Shown piece after piece: positions 25,256 to 36,979 of a stretch of DNA of 64,000 bases. Both the position numbers and the translations under genes were made by a program. The stretch is taken from the NCBI RefSeq assembly GCF_032062135.1, contig NC_092861.1, forward strand, positions 117,623,365 to 117,687,364, in the 5' to 3' direction. Position 1 is the first letter of the stretch; every line of letters starts with the position of its first letter. The notes beneath the pieces are model-generated. The model had not been told where the DNA came from. It did no database searches and saw only the letters and a list, made by a program, of their open reading frames with translations. This DNA comes from Pyxicephalus adspersus (lineage: Eukaryota > Chordata > Amphibia > Anura > Pyxicephalidae).

Positions 25256-25507
25256 TGCTACGTACACACATCAGATGTTTCTCGTCCGATTATCACTTCA
25301 GGGCTGATATTGGACAAGAATCTGACATGTGTACAGCATTTATCCGATGACGTTCATGGATCCGTCCTGGCAGATCTATGAATGACTGCAATACAAGTGA
25401 AGGGGAGAGAGCGCAGCGGGGTGCCTCTGGCTTGTTCTCTCCCCTCCCCTTTCCATATAGCAGAACGGTGCTGTATGTACATTGCTTGTTAATGCATCTA
25501 CGTAGCC
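25256..25507. mobile_element. GTACACAC-family MITE, third of the local cluster
   Basis: Ends TGCTACGTACACACATCAGA and ATGCATCTACGTAGCC. Interior GGGGAGAGAGCGCAGCGGGG and GCAGAACGGTGCTGTATG are shared with the copies at 22.75 and 24.63 kb. Confidence 0.8.
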
Positions 25508-25617
25508 TTATTTGTCAGACAAATTTGCCACCATATCTGCTCCCCAAAAGGGGAACCCACAATCTTTTTCCCTTGAAGAGGAATATTTTGAAAAGAAAAG
25601 GCTGAATGGGCATAGTT

Positions 25618-25619
<2 letters not shown>

Positions 25620-25649
<30 letters not shown>
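25620..25649. repeat. Poly-A tract
   Basis: About 28 consecutive A residues directly left of a palindromic MITE. It may be a retroposed 3' tail, but no upstream LINE body was recognised. Confidence 0.9.
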
Positions 25650-25650
<1 letters not shown>

Positions 25651-25678
25651 CCAGCTACAGGGATCAATACTGCAATTT

Positions 25679-25891
25679 GGCTCTGATTTAATAAAGCTCT
25701 CCAAGGCTGGAGAGAATACACTTTCATCAGTGAAGCTGGGTGATCCAGCAAACCTGAAATGGATTTCTTAATATTTGTTAGCAAATGTTTTCAATCCTGG
25801 ACCAGATCCATTCCAGGTTTGCTGGATCACCCAACTTCTCTGATGAAAGTGTATCCTCCCCAGCCTTGGAGAGCTTTAATAAATCATGGCC
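25679..25891. mobile_element. Palindromic MITE, copy 3
   Basis: GGCTCTGATTTAATAAAGCT to GAGCTTTAATAAATCATGGC with inverted halves containing AAGCTGGGTGATCCAGCAAA and its complement. No clear target duplication. Confidence 0.85.
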
Positions 25892-26861
25892 TCAGTCTCA
25901 AAGAGAATAAAGAATGCCAGAGAGATGGAGGACAGAGTTAACTTAGTAATGTATCTTTTATCCTTTGTAGGTAACACAAAAAATCCCAGAGGGCAAATGA
26001 TGGGTATCCCTTAAGTACTGCAAAGTTTGAAAACCAGATTAGGTATAAAAATAAAATGAAGCTTGGTAAGATTCACTTCTCCCCAAGTGAAAAAAGGAAC
26101 CAGGAAAAAATGACAGGTTTTCTAAGTAGGATTGTAATAGGAAAATATTTTTTTACTCTTTTACTGGACTATTCATTTTATTTTTATTTTTTGCTGTAAA
26201 ATCCATAGAGTAATGCAGAACTGAGCTGTTTTTGCAATCTGTACAACTAGGGGTTTATTGCTAAACATTTGTCACCTGCAGCCTGTAAATTACCCAATTA
26301 AATTCCTCGCATCGTTTACCTCTCCGCTTATAGCACGTGAAGTAAACACAGACTTGGGTGGAAATTCCTCCTTTAGTAAATGAGTTCCCGTGCACGAATT
26401 ACAGCTTCAGCCTAGATTCTGTGGTTCCTTCTGCTTTTTTGATGCAAATATAATGAGGAATTGTTCCTCTAAGCGAGAACATCCTGAAGGACGTTTACAT
26501 ACTCAACCACATTTCATCAGTTACGTAACCTCATCACAAAATTCTATTACACGGCATTCTGCTGTCAACTAAAAATAGAACTTTTTACTAATCTGAAAAA
26601 TATCTGGTTATAAAATGAGTACAGATTATATTCACATTATATTGACATAGAATATATCATACTCATAGTATCTAACATTGCCAACTACATTTACATTAAT
26701 GGCAATTTATACTTGGAGCAATTTCCTGTTTATTCGGTGTAACTGTCAGACTGTGACTAGATGGCAGGGAGGAATATGAATCAGTACATTAAATATTTCA
26801 ACAATTCCTTGTAAAATGTTACATTTTTGTACCATACCTGGGTTTAGAGCCTTTTAAATAA
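25892..26861. other. Unique non-coding sequence, possible conserved element
   Basis: The part at 26270-26570 is less AT-skewed and repeat-free. It contains TGATGCAAATATAATGAG and TTACGTAA motifs. This is compatible with a regulatory element in the intron, but nothing in the sequence alone proves function. Confidence 0.25.
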
Positions 26862-26887
26862 ATATATATATATATATATATATATAT
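26862..26887. repeat. (AT)n microsatellite
   Basis: Perfect AT dinucleotide array of about 13 units. Confidence 0.95.
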
Positions 26888-26939
26888 GGGGTCAAACAAC
26901 TAACAGTGAGTAAGACATTTAAAATGTGCTTACAGCCTA

Positions 26940-27500
26940 TGTTTATGAACCTTTGTATAACACAATGCTCCTATTCAGTTATCTCAACAAATAATATAAT
27001 ACATATCACAACTCAGAGCATTCAACCTCATTATGGTTATCCTTATTATTACCTTTATTCGCTCCTGCACATTATACTGTATTGAACTTTATCATACCTC
27101 TGATGTTTAGATATTGATTCTCTGCGCATCATACCAATACATGGATGTTGTACTTAGTATACCTTATATATGCGCACTTAAGAAACATGATCACATCTTT
27201 GATGTTCTGCTTTGTGAATACTACGCTTAAACATCAACTATTTGATATCCTGTATATTTATATACACCAGTATGTATTTTCTGCATTTAGGTTATCTCCT
27301 AACGATCTCTATACATCCCCTGAGGAAGACGACAAGGGCGGAACGCGTCGGTCCAAGAGACGTTATACTTTCATGTATTGAACCCTCTATTGTTATACAG
27401 TCAGGGATCTAAACTGTCTAGTTGATTGGTCTGACTATACCCAAGATAATAATGGGTCAAGACCTTTTCTACTTTTTTGTATATTTTTATAATTGTCTGT
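26940..27500 (+). mobile_element. Possible retroelement 3' remnant
   Basis: Contains CCCTGAGGAAGACGACAAGG followed by GCGGAACGCGTCGG. The CTGAGGAAG...GAAACGCGT motif pair recurs near the ends of many frog and fish retroelements. No protein remnant is convincing, and limits are guessed. Confidence 0.3.
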
Positions 27501-27579
27501 GACAAATTATCACAATATAAGCTTACTCCGCCAAAAAAAAAACAGCTTTCTTGTTCTTCTTATTTTTATTTACATTTAC

Positions 27580-27680
27580 CTTTTTAAAGTGGACATAAAC
27601 TAAAATGTTTACTTTACATAGAAGGGTAGACAGCCATTTTATATCAGGTTGAGGTGTCCCCTCAATAATATAACTGGACA
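27580..27680 (+). mobile_element. Fragment of the GC-rich MITE (14573 family), left end only
   Basis: AAAGTGGACATAAACTAAAA and ACATAGAAGGGTAGACAGCC match the first 60 bases of the elements at 14573 and 62262. The remainder is lost. Confidence 0.5.
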
Positions 27681-27816
27681 GAGGTAGTTTAAAAGCCAAG
27701 AAACTGCAAGAGAGGAGATGGCAAGGATTTGTTTTGTGAAACATTGTAGCAGAAGCCCTTTGCAATATTTGTATTTTATAAATAAATATTTTTTATGTCC
27801 TTTTTAATATATACAG

Positions 27817-27930
27817 GTGGTCCCCGGGTTAAGGACATCCGACATATGGACGCCTCTTAGACACGAACAGGGCTTCCCTGCTGGCTGTGTGCAGAACAGA
27901 GCCTTGAAGGGGGGGGGTTGCATGGCTTGT
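27817..27930 (+). mobile_element. Fragment of an unclassified DNA element
   Basis: Starts ACAGGTGGTCCCCGGGTTAA, GGACATCCGACATATGGACG. I associate this terminus with dispersed vertebrate DNA transposons, but the right end is not found and the class is uncertain. Confidence 0.35.
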
Positions 27931-27979
27931 TAACTATGCATTAGGTGTTAACCGCACGAGAGAATTTCTTTAACTACCT

Positions 27980-28127
27980 ACTAGATTGTAAGCTCTTCGG
28001 GGCAGGGTCCTCTTCTCCTATATCACTCTCTGTATTAGTCTGTCATTTGCAATCCCTATTTAATGTACAGCGCTGCGTAATATGTTGGCGCTATATAAAT
28101 CCTGTTTATTAATAATAATAATAATAA
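27980..28127 (+). mobile_element. AAT-tail SINE-like repeat, copy 4
   Basis: Well preserved: TAGATTGTAAGCTCTTCGGG, GCAGGGTCCTCTTCTCC, GTACAGCGCTGCGTAATATG, TTGGCGCTATATAAATCCTG, and a tail of six AAT-type units. Confidence 0.92.
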
Positions 28128-28727
28128 CTGCCCCAAAACCTTTCATACAGAAACCATGATCATGCCAGCTGGCACCACAAGCACTTTTTACCACGTGCCA
28201 TGGAATGTAAACTTCTTCCTTACTGGCACAGGGAGAAATTGAAGGGACAGTAAAGGGAACAAAACTACTGTGTGTTACATAGCCCATAATTTGTTGTATA
28301 GCAATGCTCCACCAAAAGCCGCCAAGCTTAGAACACATACATATCCACATGTGGTTTTGCTTTATATGAATCTGCAGCAAAGGGAAAAGCTTATAAGCTT
28401 CCAAGCTTTACTTGGAAAATTGATGGGAAAATTTAACTGACGAAAATAGCAGGTGCTTAAATAAACCGCTGACTTAGTTCAGAAGTAGTAAAATATTGTC
28501 CTTTGAGTCTTTTATACCAACAAAAATGTAAATGGTAAAGGAAAAGTGTATATTCGGAAAACACGTGATTTACATAATTATTGCCATGTTTAACTTAAAG
28601 TACTTTTCATGCCACTTTGACATGCTTGCTTGTTTATATTTTTTATGGTAATAAATTTAGAAATGTCCACATTGTAGTTAAACTCCTGACAAACAACACA
28701 TAAAAGTTAGCTGTTTTACCCGTCAGT
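28128..28727. other. Non-coding stretch, no gene seen
   Basis: A 114-codon minus-strand open frame (28060-28404) overlaps the end of the SINE-like repeat and translates its AAT tail as an isoleucine run, so it is not a gene. Confidence 0.6.
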
Positions 28728-28944
28728 GGGCCTGATTTTTTAAAGCTCTCCAAGGCTGAAGAGCATACACTTTCATCAGTAAAGCTGGGTGATCCAGCAA
28801 ACCTGTAATGGATTTCTTAAAAGTCACTTATTAGCAAATGTTTTCAGTCCTGGACCAGATTCATTTCAGGTTTGTTGGATCACCCAGCTTCACTGATAAA
28901 ATTGTATGCTCTCCAGCCTTGGAAAACTTTAATAAATCAGGCCC
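28728..28944. mobile_element. Palindromic MITE, copy 4
   Basis: GGGCCTGATTTTTTAAAGCT to AACTTTAATAAATCAGGCCC, inverted halves. Diverged in the right arm (TTGTTGGATCACCC). Confidence 0.88.
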
Positions 28945-29176
28945 AATGAATTTGTATTTTTTCCATCCAGGTAAATGGGAAGCCCCAGGTTAAGCAAACC
29001 ATTTTATTTTAATAGTTCTCTCTCCTGTGAACTGTGGTTCCTTCCAAGAATCCACTACCTCACTAATGCGTCTTTAGTAAAGCAAGAAGAAACAGTACCC
29101 AGTGGGGTGGCACAAGGTCTGACATACTCAATATTATTAGATTGCAGCAGGACACAGAGATCTCTGGTTAAATGAA

Positions 29177-29475
29177 CAATTAAAGCACCATTATACTCAC
29201 CTGTCCCTGTTCTGTCACAGGGCTCTGCCATCTTCTTCCTTATTCTCTTCCTTCTTGCGATCTTCAGCCATCTTGATTGGATAAGCAGGGATGACATAAT
29301 ACTCTACAAGCGAAGAGAAGCTGAAATGTGCATGGGCATGTGCAGCTCAGCTTTTCTGACAGTTCCCAGGAGAGATCAAGCAGGTAAGAATATGTATTGC
29401 AGAAGGGACAAAGCCTGTCCCTTTCTGCAATAATGCCCTGACTGATCCAACATCTTTAAAGTGGAACTTTAGTTG
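29177..29475 (-). mobile_element. MITE related to the 7083 element, copy 3 (reverse)
   Basis: On the minus strand: CTTTAAAGATGTTGGATCAG, CATTATTGCAGAAAGGGACA, AAGATGGCTGAAGATCGC and GGGACAGGTGAGTATAATGG. Shares the AAGATGGC box and the splice-donor-like CAG/GTGAGT with copies at 7083 and 15087. Confidence 0.65.
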
Positions 29476-30911
29476 AAAACACACACAGGGCACTGGCAAA
29501 GGCACCCAAGCGTTTAGTCATTTACATTTGCAGACAGGTTTTACAGGTTTTTCTAAAGGGACCTGTAGGTGTATTATCTTTATTTTTGATGCTGGTGTCC
29601 CTTTAAACTGATACCAGTTATTTCTAGGTGGGTAAAGGTGATAAAAGAAAATGTCTAGTAAAATGCTGGACAGTTTTGGCACTATCACAAAAAAGTTTTA
29701 GAAAAATGACCACATATTGATGAGATTATTTACACAAAGCTAGTCTTTTGTATGTAAAATGATGATAATACAATGCATTCCTTTCATAGACACAGCAGGG
29801 TGCATTGTATAATCAACTGTGATGTAAAATAACAAGGTGTCAGAAAACAACATGCACACCATGTCTTTTTACAGACTTGCACTCTGTTGATAACTGACAG
29901 CTTTCCCTAACAAATGGCAACCCACAGGAATACAAATGGTCTCACCTAAAGCAAACATACAGCCATAGTACATTGGGTTTCATGGGCAATACAAAGCCTT
30001 GTTCAAAGTGAATATGATCTGTAGGGTTCAAAAAACACTACATGCAGGCAATGGCTGGGTTACTTTCAGCCTGGCATATCGCCACAAAAACGACATCTAT
30101 TACTTTAAATTTACTTGGGCTTATTTATCAACATTTAATAGACTTAACAAAAAAATTTGCGTTTCAGTAAATTACACAAATACCGATGTCTGAATGACCC
30201 ACTTTTCCTAAACTTTAGGTAGGACTTCATTGTCCAGAACCAAACACACAAAGTGTGGTCTTGTATGATATTACTATGATAATATGATATTACTATCTGA
30301 TAACAGGACCAGATATTGACCATCAATATTAGGTAATATTCTATTATTCTGCAAGAAATTGAAGGTATATGCTCGCGTGTCACTTGTCTCAGCCTGCCTC
30401 TAAACATTACAACTCACAGATGTATGGAAAGGCTAAATGAAATAATCTTTCCATGGTTGGACAGTTTATTAAAAAAAGGATGGTCAGAAAGATATGAACC
30501 TTACCTGCTGAAAATCTAAGTTGCTGGGCTGTCATACCAATACAATAGCTTCAATACTTCTTGAGTACTGACCTAGAACACAGGTCAGTACAACATTTTG
30601 TGCCCCATGACTCCCCTGCACTACTAGTCTCTACAAAAAATAATGTTTCAAATGCCTTTCCCTGTAGAGTTGCCTAATTTCTTTTAACATATCACTTTCT
30701 GATTCTGTGATAAAATAAAGCAGCCACAAAAGCAAAAATTGGATGGCAATTAGGTATAATAAAGATGTATAAATAAAACTTCAGAAACTTACCGGATCAT
30801 TTCAAAGCACACAGAGACTGTTACTGCAGCAGCTGACAGCATCGTCTATGTTAGACTTCTGTACACCAGCTGCTCATTCACAAGAATAAAGAACGCAAGG
30901 TTTCCCCTTAC
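29476..30911. other. Intron-like sequence downstream of the small exon
   Basis: Non-coding on both strands, AT-rich, no recognised repeat. It would be the 5' part of the intron between the exons at 30912-30998 and 12888-12988. Confidence 0.5.
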
Positions 30912-30998
30912 CTTAAAGAAGCTCTCTCCTGGCCAGCACACTTCCATCGCCATCTGAGCAGTCTTGTTCTGGATTGCTCCCTTGTTTTCCCAGCACTT
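30912..30998 (-). CDS. Small exon of an unidentified gene, probably carrying the start codon
   Basis: An 87-bp exon on the minus strand with an acceptor CTTTCCTTTCAG/AAGTGC and a donor TTTAAG/GTAAGG, both close to consensus. In phase 0 the whole exon is open (29 codons). It contains two in-frame ATGs, at 30953 and 30947. The second has a strong context (G at -3, G at +4), so translation may begin MAMEVCWPGESFFK or MEVCWPGESFFK, with the preceding 45 bases as 5' UTR. The alternative is read-through from the first exon, since the frame is also open there. The exon ends in phase 0, which fits the exon at 12888-12988. I do not recognise the family. The surrounding thousands of bases are intron with mobile-element relics. 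It could be a chance splice-site pair, but two good sites, an open frame and compatible phases argue for a real exon. Confidence 0.6.
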
Positions 30999-31769
30999 CT
31001 GAAAGGAAAGACATGTAAATGGTTAGTGCAGTCTGTAGGAAATTCCTCTGAAAGCCACAGAATCAGTCACAACACGCACCCTGCCAAGATCCTTTCCGTC
31101 AACAGTGCCTGGCCATTACTTCCCCAGCTCTCTATCTTCTATCCCATTGCATGCCTGGTTAATAAGCATGGAAAGGGGGCTGAACACCCCTTGGAAATGA
31201 GTGGTCAGTGACTGGTGTGGGAAGACTGTTTACTTCAAGTGTGTTTTCACCCTCTGTGTTCCTCCAGAGAGGGAGAGCAACTGTTGTGTGCAAGTGACCT
31301 CATCACAGGGGAGAAAACACTGCCGTCACTAAACAGAGGGCACTGACAACACTTGGATGAATATTTCACCCTGAACAGCTGAAATAACACCAAGGCAAAG
31401 CTCATTCCCCACCACTCTTGTGTTCAGACCTGCCAGGTGGATCTGCTACTGATTGTGAAGTCTTCCAGTTAACTATTAACTTTGAACATATGGGCATGAG
31501 AGGCCGCTAAAATGGGAAAACTTTTCAATCAAAAGGGCACCAGTACTGTCTGAATGGAAGATCTTCAGGAACCTTATAGACGTTACGTCTGCTAGTGAGA
31601 TCATTCTCTACTGACACTGTCAATTAACCTGACTCCTTGTGAAATTCCAGAAGGGTTGCTAGCATTGGCATTTCCAATCAATGTGTAATCGGTATTTATA
31701 TCAAAATTTAATGGTAATGCCCTCATTTTTACTGGATTAACATTCTATTCTATTCTTATACTGAATCTA
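30999..31769. other. Intron-like sequence upstream of the small exon
   Basis: More GC-balanced than the surroundings. It contains no recognised repeat and no other splice-bounded open frame. Confidence 0.5.
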
Positions 31770-32034
31770 ATGTTTCTCAACTAGGGTTCCTCCAGAGGTT
31801 GCTAGGGGGTCCAGTTGCAATTAGTGCCTTTTAGGTGATTTTACCTGACACTAATGATCTTTTTGGCTATCTGTAAGGGAGACATTCTTCCCACTGGCTA
31901 ACAGCATAAGAGTAATGGACCCAAATGACCACCAGGCTAAGGTATAATGAACTTGTTATATCAGAAATCTTGGCAGGGGTTCCCTGGGAAAGTTATTTCA
32001 CGGGTTCAACCATTGTTAAAATGTTGAGAAAGGC
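31770..32034. mobile_element. SPIN/Charlie-like hAT copy, degraded
   Basis: Left end ATGTTTCTCAACTAGGGTTC, interior TCTGTAAGGGAGACATTCTT, right end AAAATGTTGAGAAAGGCTGG. It matches the complete element at 6324-6600 over its length. Target duplication eroded. Confidence 0.75.
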
Positions 32035-32406
32035 TGGTCCAACCTATTAAAATGTCTTATAGCTAACAGCAACCTTAAAATTATTCTCACCTGCCCCAGT
32101 CAATTATTGTCTGACTTTCCCTGACGATAAAAGAAATCCCATCCAACCTTTACCAAGTTAATTGCTAACATTGGATTTTACAGCCTGTTGTGATTACCCA
32201 GGTACTATACAATGACTGTTCCACAATAAATGAACCTTGCCTTCATGTTTACAAACTTCTTTACAATGTACATGAGCAATTTAGCATAAGTAACTGGTAT
32301 GTCACTATATTGGGATGAAAATGTGTCACATGCATGAAGGGAGTTACATCAAACTGGATGAATCAGTCAAGTAAAATTTATACTTCATTGTTATTCACCA
32401 GAATAA

Positions 32407-32550
32407 CATTGTAAGCTCTTTGGGGCAGGGTCCTCTTCTCCTCCTGTATCACTGATAGTAACTGTCTGTCATTTGCAAACCCTATTTATTGTACAGCACT
32501 GCATAATATGTTGGCGATATAAAAATACTGTTTAATAATAACACTAATAA
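32407..32550 (+). mobile_element. AAT-tail SINE-like repeat, copy 5
   Basis: CATTGTAAGCTCTTTGGGGC, GGGTCCTCTTCTCCTCCTG, CTGTCTGTCATTTGCAAACC, GCATAATATGTTGGCGATAT, tail TTTAATAATAACACTAATAA. Confidence 0.88.
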
Positions 32551-33554
32551 ATGTTACAAGTCTTGTGGCAAGGCGCTGTAGTTGAAGATTTGTCTACGGC
32601 AACCTAAGGGTCACTGACCTAAAAGATGTTCTTAGCTTATTTGTGTCAAGGTAAATTAAATTCATATGCTGCACACATTTTTCACTTGTCTATATTTATA
32701 GCCTACAAGGAATCTCTAGGGCTGTACTGGCCTGATGCTTCTCAGGTCCTCCACGCTGACAGTTGAGAAAAGATTAAAAGATATGTTAAATAGTAATGTA
32801 TGTGACATTCACTGTTCAAGCATTTGCAACAGGAAAATCTTGCTGGACAATGTTTAATATATGGTGAATCCTTCACTACCAGTGAATAGAATCTAGCACA
32901 CAGCAATAACTTATAAAGACAGCCAAATAAAAGTTGACATGGGGGCAGATTTCCACGTTTTGTCAGGAAAAGGAAACCAACCTAAATCTGTTACATCTAA
33001 CTCTGCAAGGATAGCTTGTTTCACAAAATACAGTACACATCCAATGAGACCAGATCATCCTACTCAACTCCCAATCAGCAGGACTTCTCAATATTTGTAT
33101 ATGAATGGACCGACCATACACCAGTTACAACCACATACACCCAGCAAAGACTTGACAAACCACTTCTTGCACTTCAACAATAATGGGATATGGGATGCCA
33201 GTCATAAAACCTAGCGATCCAACAAATGATTTCTATTTCTAAAAAACAGAACAGTCATTATTGGTTGCTCAGCTTTTTCCATATGATGTAAAATAAATCC
33301 CTGTATAGGTGATTATAATCACCAAGGGCCGTTCTTTGATAGTGGCCTTTTAAACAACTGGATTATCACACACAAAAAAAAAATGTCACGTGAAACGTCA
33401 AAAGAAAAAGAACGTCAAAAGAAAAACTGACCACGTGTGGATGCTAGAGGTAGGAATCCAATGAGATACAAACACAGGAGCTCATGACTAGTTTTTGAAG
33501 GTGCAACTTTCTGCCCACAACTCCTAACATTCCTTTACTAAGTGTGGAGTCTTT
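32551..33554. other. Non-coding stretch, no gene seen
   Basis: A 91-codon open frame at 32939-33214 is unsupported. No repeat recognised. Confidence 0.5.
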
Positions 33555-33718
33555 GGGCCTCACTTCCATCAGTGAAGCTGGGTGATCTGGCAAAACTGAA
33601 ATGAACTTCTTTAAAGTAATTTGCCATCCTGGATTAATTCCAGGCTCACTGGATCACCCAGCTTCACTGATGAAAATATATCCTCACCAGCCTTGGAGAG
33701 CTTTAAAAAATCAGGCCC
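33555..33718. mobile_element. Palindromic MITE, copy 5, internally deleted
   Basis: GGGCCTCACTTCCATCAGTG, the first about 30 bases of the left arm being missing, then the standard right arm ending TTTAAAAAATCAGGCCC. Confidence 0.8.
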
Positions 33719-33810
33719 AATGACCTGAAGTATGTGCCCAGCAAGTGTTTTGGCCGTTTGCTTAGGCTGTGTGCAAAGGTCAAATTATTTTCACCTGAGA
33801 CTAAGGAAAT

Positions 33811-33925
33811 GTACACATGTGCAATAATTGTTGTTACATTGATCCTTCATTCAGCTGTCACTGGATCATAAAAGATTATTTCCAGCGACCATTATCCCAT
33901 GTTTGTACATAGGGACTCAAAAAGG
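33811..33925. mobile_element. Degenerate GTACACAC-family fragment
   Basis: ATGTACACATGTGCAATAAT, TGTTGTTACATTGATCCTTC and a TTTGTACATAGGGACTC right part resemble the family. Eroded. Confidence 0.4.
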
Positions 33926-35152
33926 ATAAGGATGACAGTCCTAGAACGTGTGACAGCTCCGCTATTTCTACTAACATCTGGTATTTATGACCATTTTTTA
34001 GCTTCTGTGTTCCATGTTCTTCTGAGATGAATTGAACTAACAATACAGAATGCTGTAAACTGTAAAAGGAATTTTCAGATCTTATAAAATCAATATTGTT
34101 GGATATGAAGGATCCAGTGAAAAAAAAATGTGCCCCACAAAGTCAAAACTTTCTAAGAAAAATCATAAAATCCCTTTACAGTAAATCCATACCAATATGC
34201 CTTTCACAGAAAAACAACCTAGCCATAGGCCAGGTCATCTATCCTGCATAGGAGCTGGGGGTACGTGATGTTTATACAAGGTAAGCAATATCCAACTAAC
34301 TTCATCTGGAAATGCTGACATAGCACAACTGTAAAGTGTGAAGGTTTACAATAGGTCCCACTTGTTAGCAACCGAAACTGAACTTAGATCAAGCCTGTTA
34401 CCGCTGAGTAAACTTAGACACAAGTCTGGCACAGGTGCACACAGCTTTTACAAAATACTGCCTTTCAACAAAACTCCGCCTGTCTTTAATTGTGTTAGGT
34501 GTACCTTACATATAAATAGGGAATGTAGTTTTGTTTAACTTTCTTAGAATGTCAAGGATTCCCCCCTGTTAAGTCAGTGACCTCGATAATATCCCATTTC
34601 AAAGTCTGCAATACTTGTCATGGAATATCCTGCACCTGGATCTGTCTTCGCCAAGCAGTGAAAGTGCAGGCCAACATAACAGATCAGCAGTTATCCCGAC
34701 CGCACCTCACATATGAATCTTATCTGAAGTGAATTGATTAGCATAAGTTATACGGGTTCACATGTGAACTCATTATGGAACGCAGCCAAGTTATTCTGTT
34801 TAAAATGTTTTTTCATCCGTGCAGTTATGTAATCCACAACCAAAATCCAAAAAGAATAATAATCTTCTGAGATATGCAAATCCACCGCTGTGCAACTTCA
34901 ATCTAGACTGAATTCTAATTCTTATTTGATAATGTTTTCCTAAAGCGCAGCATAAATAAACGAGATAATTCACAGAATGTAAAAATCATTAGATTTTAAG
35001 GTTAGATGTACCCATCAGCACAGAATGTCCCCAATTTATGAAGTTTTAAAGGAAAACTCAACTTTCACAGAAAAATATATATAACAGCTATAATTGCTAC
35101 ACCAGCTATTTAGTAATTTAATGTAATTAAAATGACCTCTTCATTTCAATAT
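33926..35152. other. Unique sequence, possible conserved non-coding block
   Basis: 34560-34800 is repeat-free and more balanced in composition than its flanks, with several short palindromes (TTCACATGTGAA). No exon was supported. Function unknown. Confidence 0.25.
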
Positions 35153-35194
35153 GCTTTCATTTTTTTAACTGCCGCTTTCATTTTTTTAACTGTC
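35153..35194. repeat. 21-bp tandem duplication
   Basis: GCTTTCATTTTTTTAACTGC repeated twice head to tail with one mismatch near the unit ends. Confidence 0.9.
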
Positions 35195-36836
35195 TAGAGG
35201 ATTTTTTTGCCAACCCGGTGGTGTTTTTAGGCTCCAGAAATGTTATTTCCTCCTTGTGGCATTGGCTCACTGCATTTATTAGAAAACTCTAAGCTCCAAT
35301 GGGCACCATCATGTTTGATGTTTATTCAGCAGTAAAGAAACTGATTTGCTTCACAACCAAGCACATGTGCATTGCAGGGTGTGGAGAGGATTTCTCACTG
35401 TATAAGGCAAATACACATCCGTTTTATGGCTCCAAAGTTTTAAGTAGAGTAAACAACATTGAGTGATATGCAAATTTTGACTTTTTTCAGCTAAACACTC
35501 AGCTTAATGGCTAATTGCTTTCCCAAGCTGCTGACGTATGTCTAGAGCAGTGATACATGACTGTGGTAGAAAGGATAAGGGTGTCTTATCTGTGGGTGGT
35601 GAATAAAAGTTTGGCTTCATGATCTGTATGCTGTGGATGAAACAAGCTGGTGGTGTCCAGCAGGCAAAAACTGGGGTCTCTGGGAACAGACTGATGCAAA
35701 GTTGTAAACTAGTAAGAAGTTTTATGAGTATAAAATAACAGGTGAGGTCTTAACAGTATTTATCAATGTATTTTAGAGAGCTGCCTCCTATGGTGCTGAT
35801 CTACTAATAAAAAAGAAGGAAAGTCTTCTGCTTTGTTTATAAATTAAGTTCCCCCCTCCATTGTTAATAGATAAAAGCACAAGCAATGCATGTCACACCA
35901 TGTCACCAATCAATTGTTGCAAATACCTCCTTGGAACATTAAACGCCCCCCTGTACTATAAAACAGAATATATAGCGTGACTTTGTGAACTAATAGAACA
36001 TTTGCTTAGTCTGCATCGACATTTCAATTCTCTTTTCTATGACACCATCAGCCATGTCTTCTGTTCAGAAACTCATTTGAGAATTCTCTTTCTCCACATT
36101 TATTGGGCACGCCAAGATTAGCAAAGCTATAGCACGTGTGCATCTGATCTCCAGGGATAGTTTGTGGACTGCTATAATAAAAAAAAACTGCACATGCAGA
36201 AGAGACTTTTTTTTAACTCACATTAGAGACATCATTTAATTTCACTGCATTAAAAAAACAATTACTCATTTCCTCTTTACATTATGATTAAGACCTGAGT
36301 AAATAAGTGGCAACCTTGTGCCACCCAACCTGGCACGTTAACATCCAGCCACCTCCCATGTTTTAATATTTGCTATTTTTATCTAATAGATAGTTAGCAA
36401 AGAACAGATGACAGGCTGCACATCTGTACTGCAAGTGTTTCAGAATATTAATAAAAACATTTGCTTCTAATATTATCTGGCAAGTGTTCTCAGCTAAAGT
36501 ACTGATGTAAGTTTATGTAACTCAAAATGTACCAAAATATACACTGTTAATGAGTGATAATCTGGCAGTATACAAAAAATGTAACTGCTATACAGATCAG
36601 AGGGTCAATATACCCAAAAGTGCTATTTTAGTTACATATGACCTTTATCTGCAGTGTTCTTTCCAGAAAATGTTTTCAGCCTCATGGCATAAAACAGACC
36701 CAGTGATGACATACAAAAGTATGTAATGAGAACAGATATGTTTTATTGAATAACATCCTGCTGTACGTCCATCGCTGTCCTATTTATTGTATTACATGGA
36801 GTAAGTATCACAATGGACAGTAGCATAGAAAACTTC
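35195..36836. other. Non-coding stretch, no gene seen
   Basis: AT-rich sequence with no recognised repeat or exon. Confidence 0.5.
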
Positions 36837-36979
36837 CTAGATTGTAAGCTCTTCAGGGCAGGGTCCTCTCCTCCTCCTGTGTCACTGTCTGTATCTGTCT
36901 GTCATTTGCAACCCCTATTTAATGTACAGCGCTGCATAATATATTGGCGCTTTATGATCCCTGTTTATTTTTATTATTA
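36837..36979 (+). mobile_element. AAT-tail SINE-like repeat, copy 6
   Basis: Close to the consensus: CTAGATTGTAAGCTCTTCAG, CTCTCCTCCTCCTGTGTCAC, GTACAGCGCTGCATAATATA, TTGGCGCTTTATGATCCCTG. The tail is TTTATTTTTATTATT. Confidence 0.92.
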
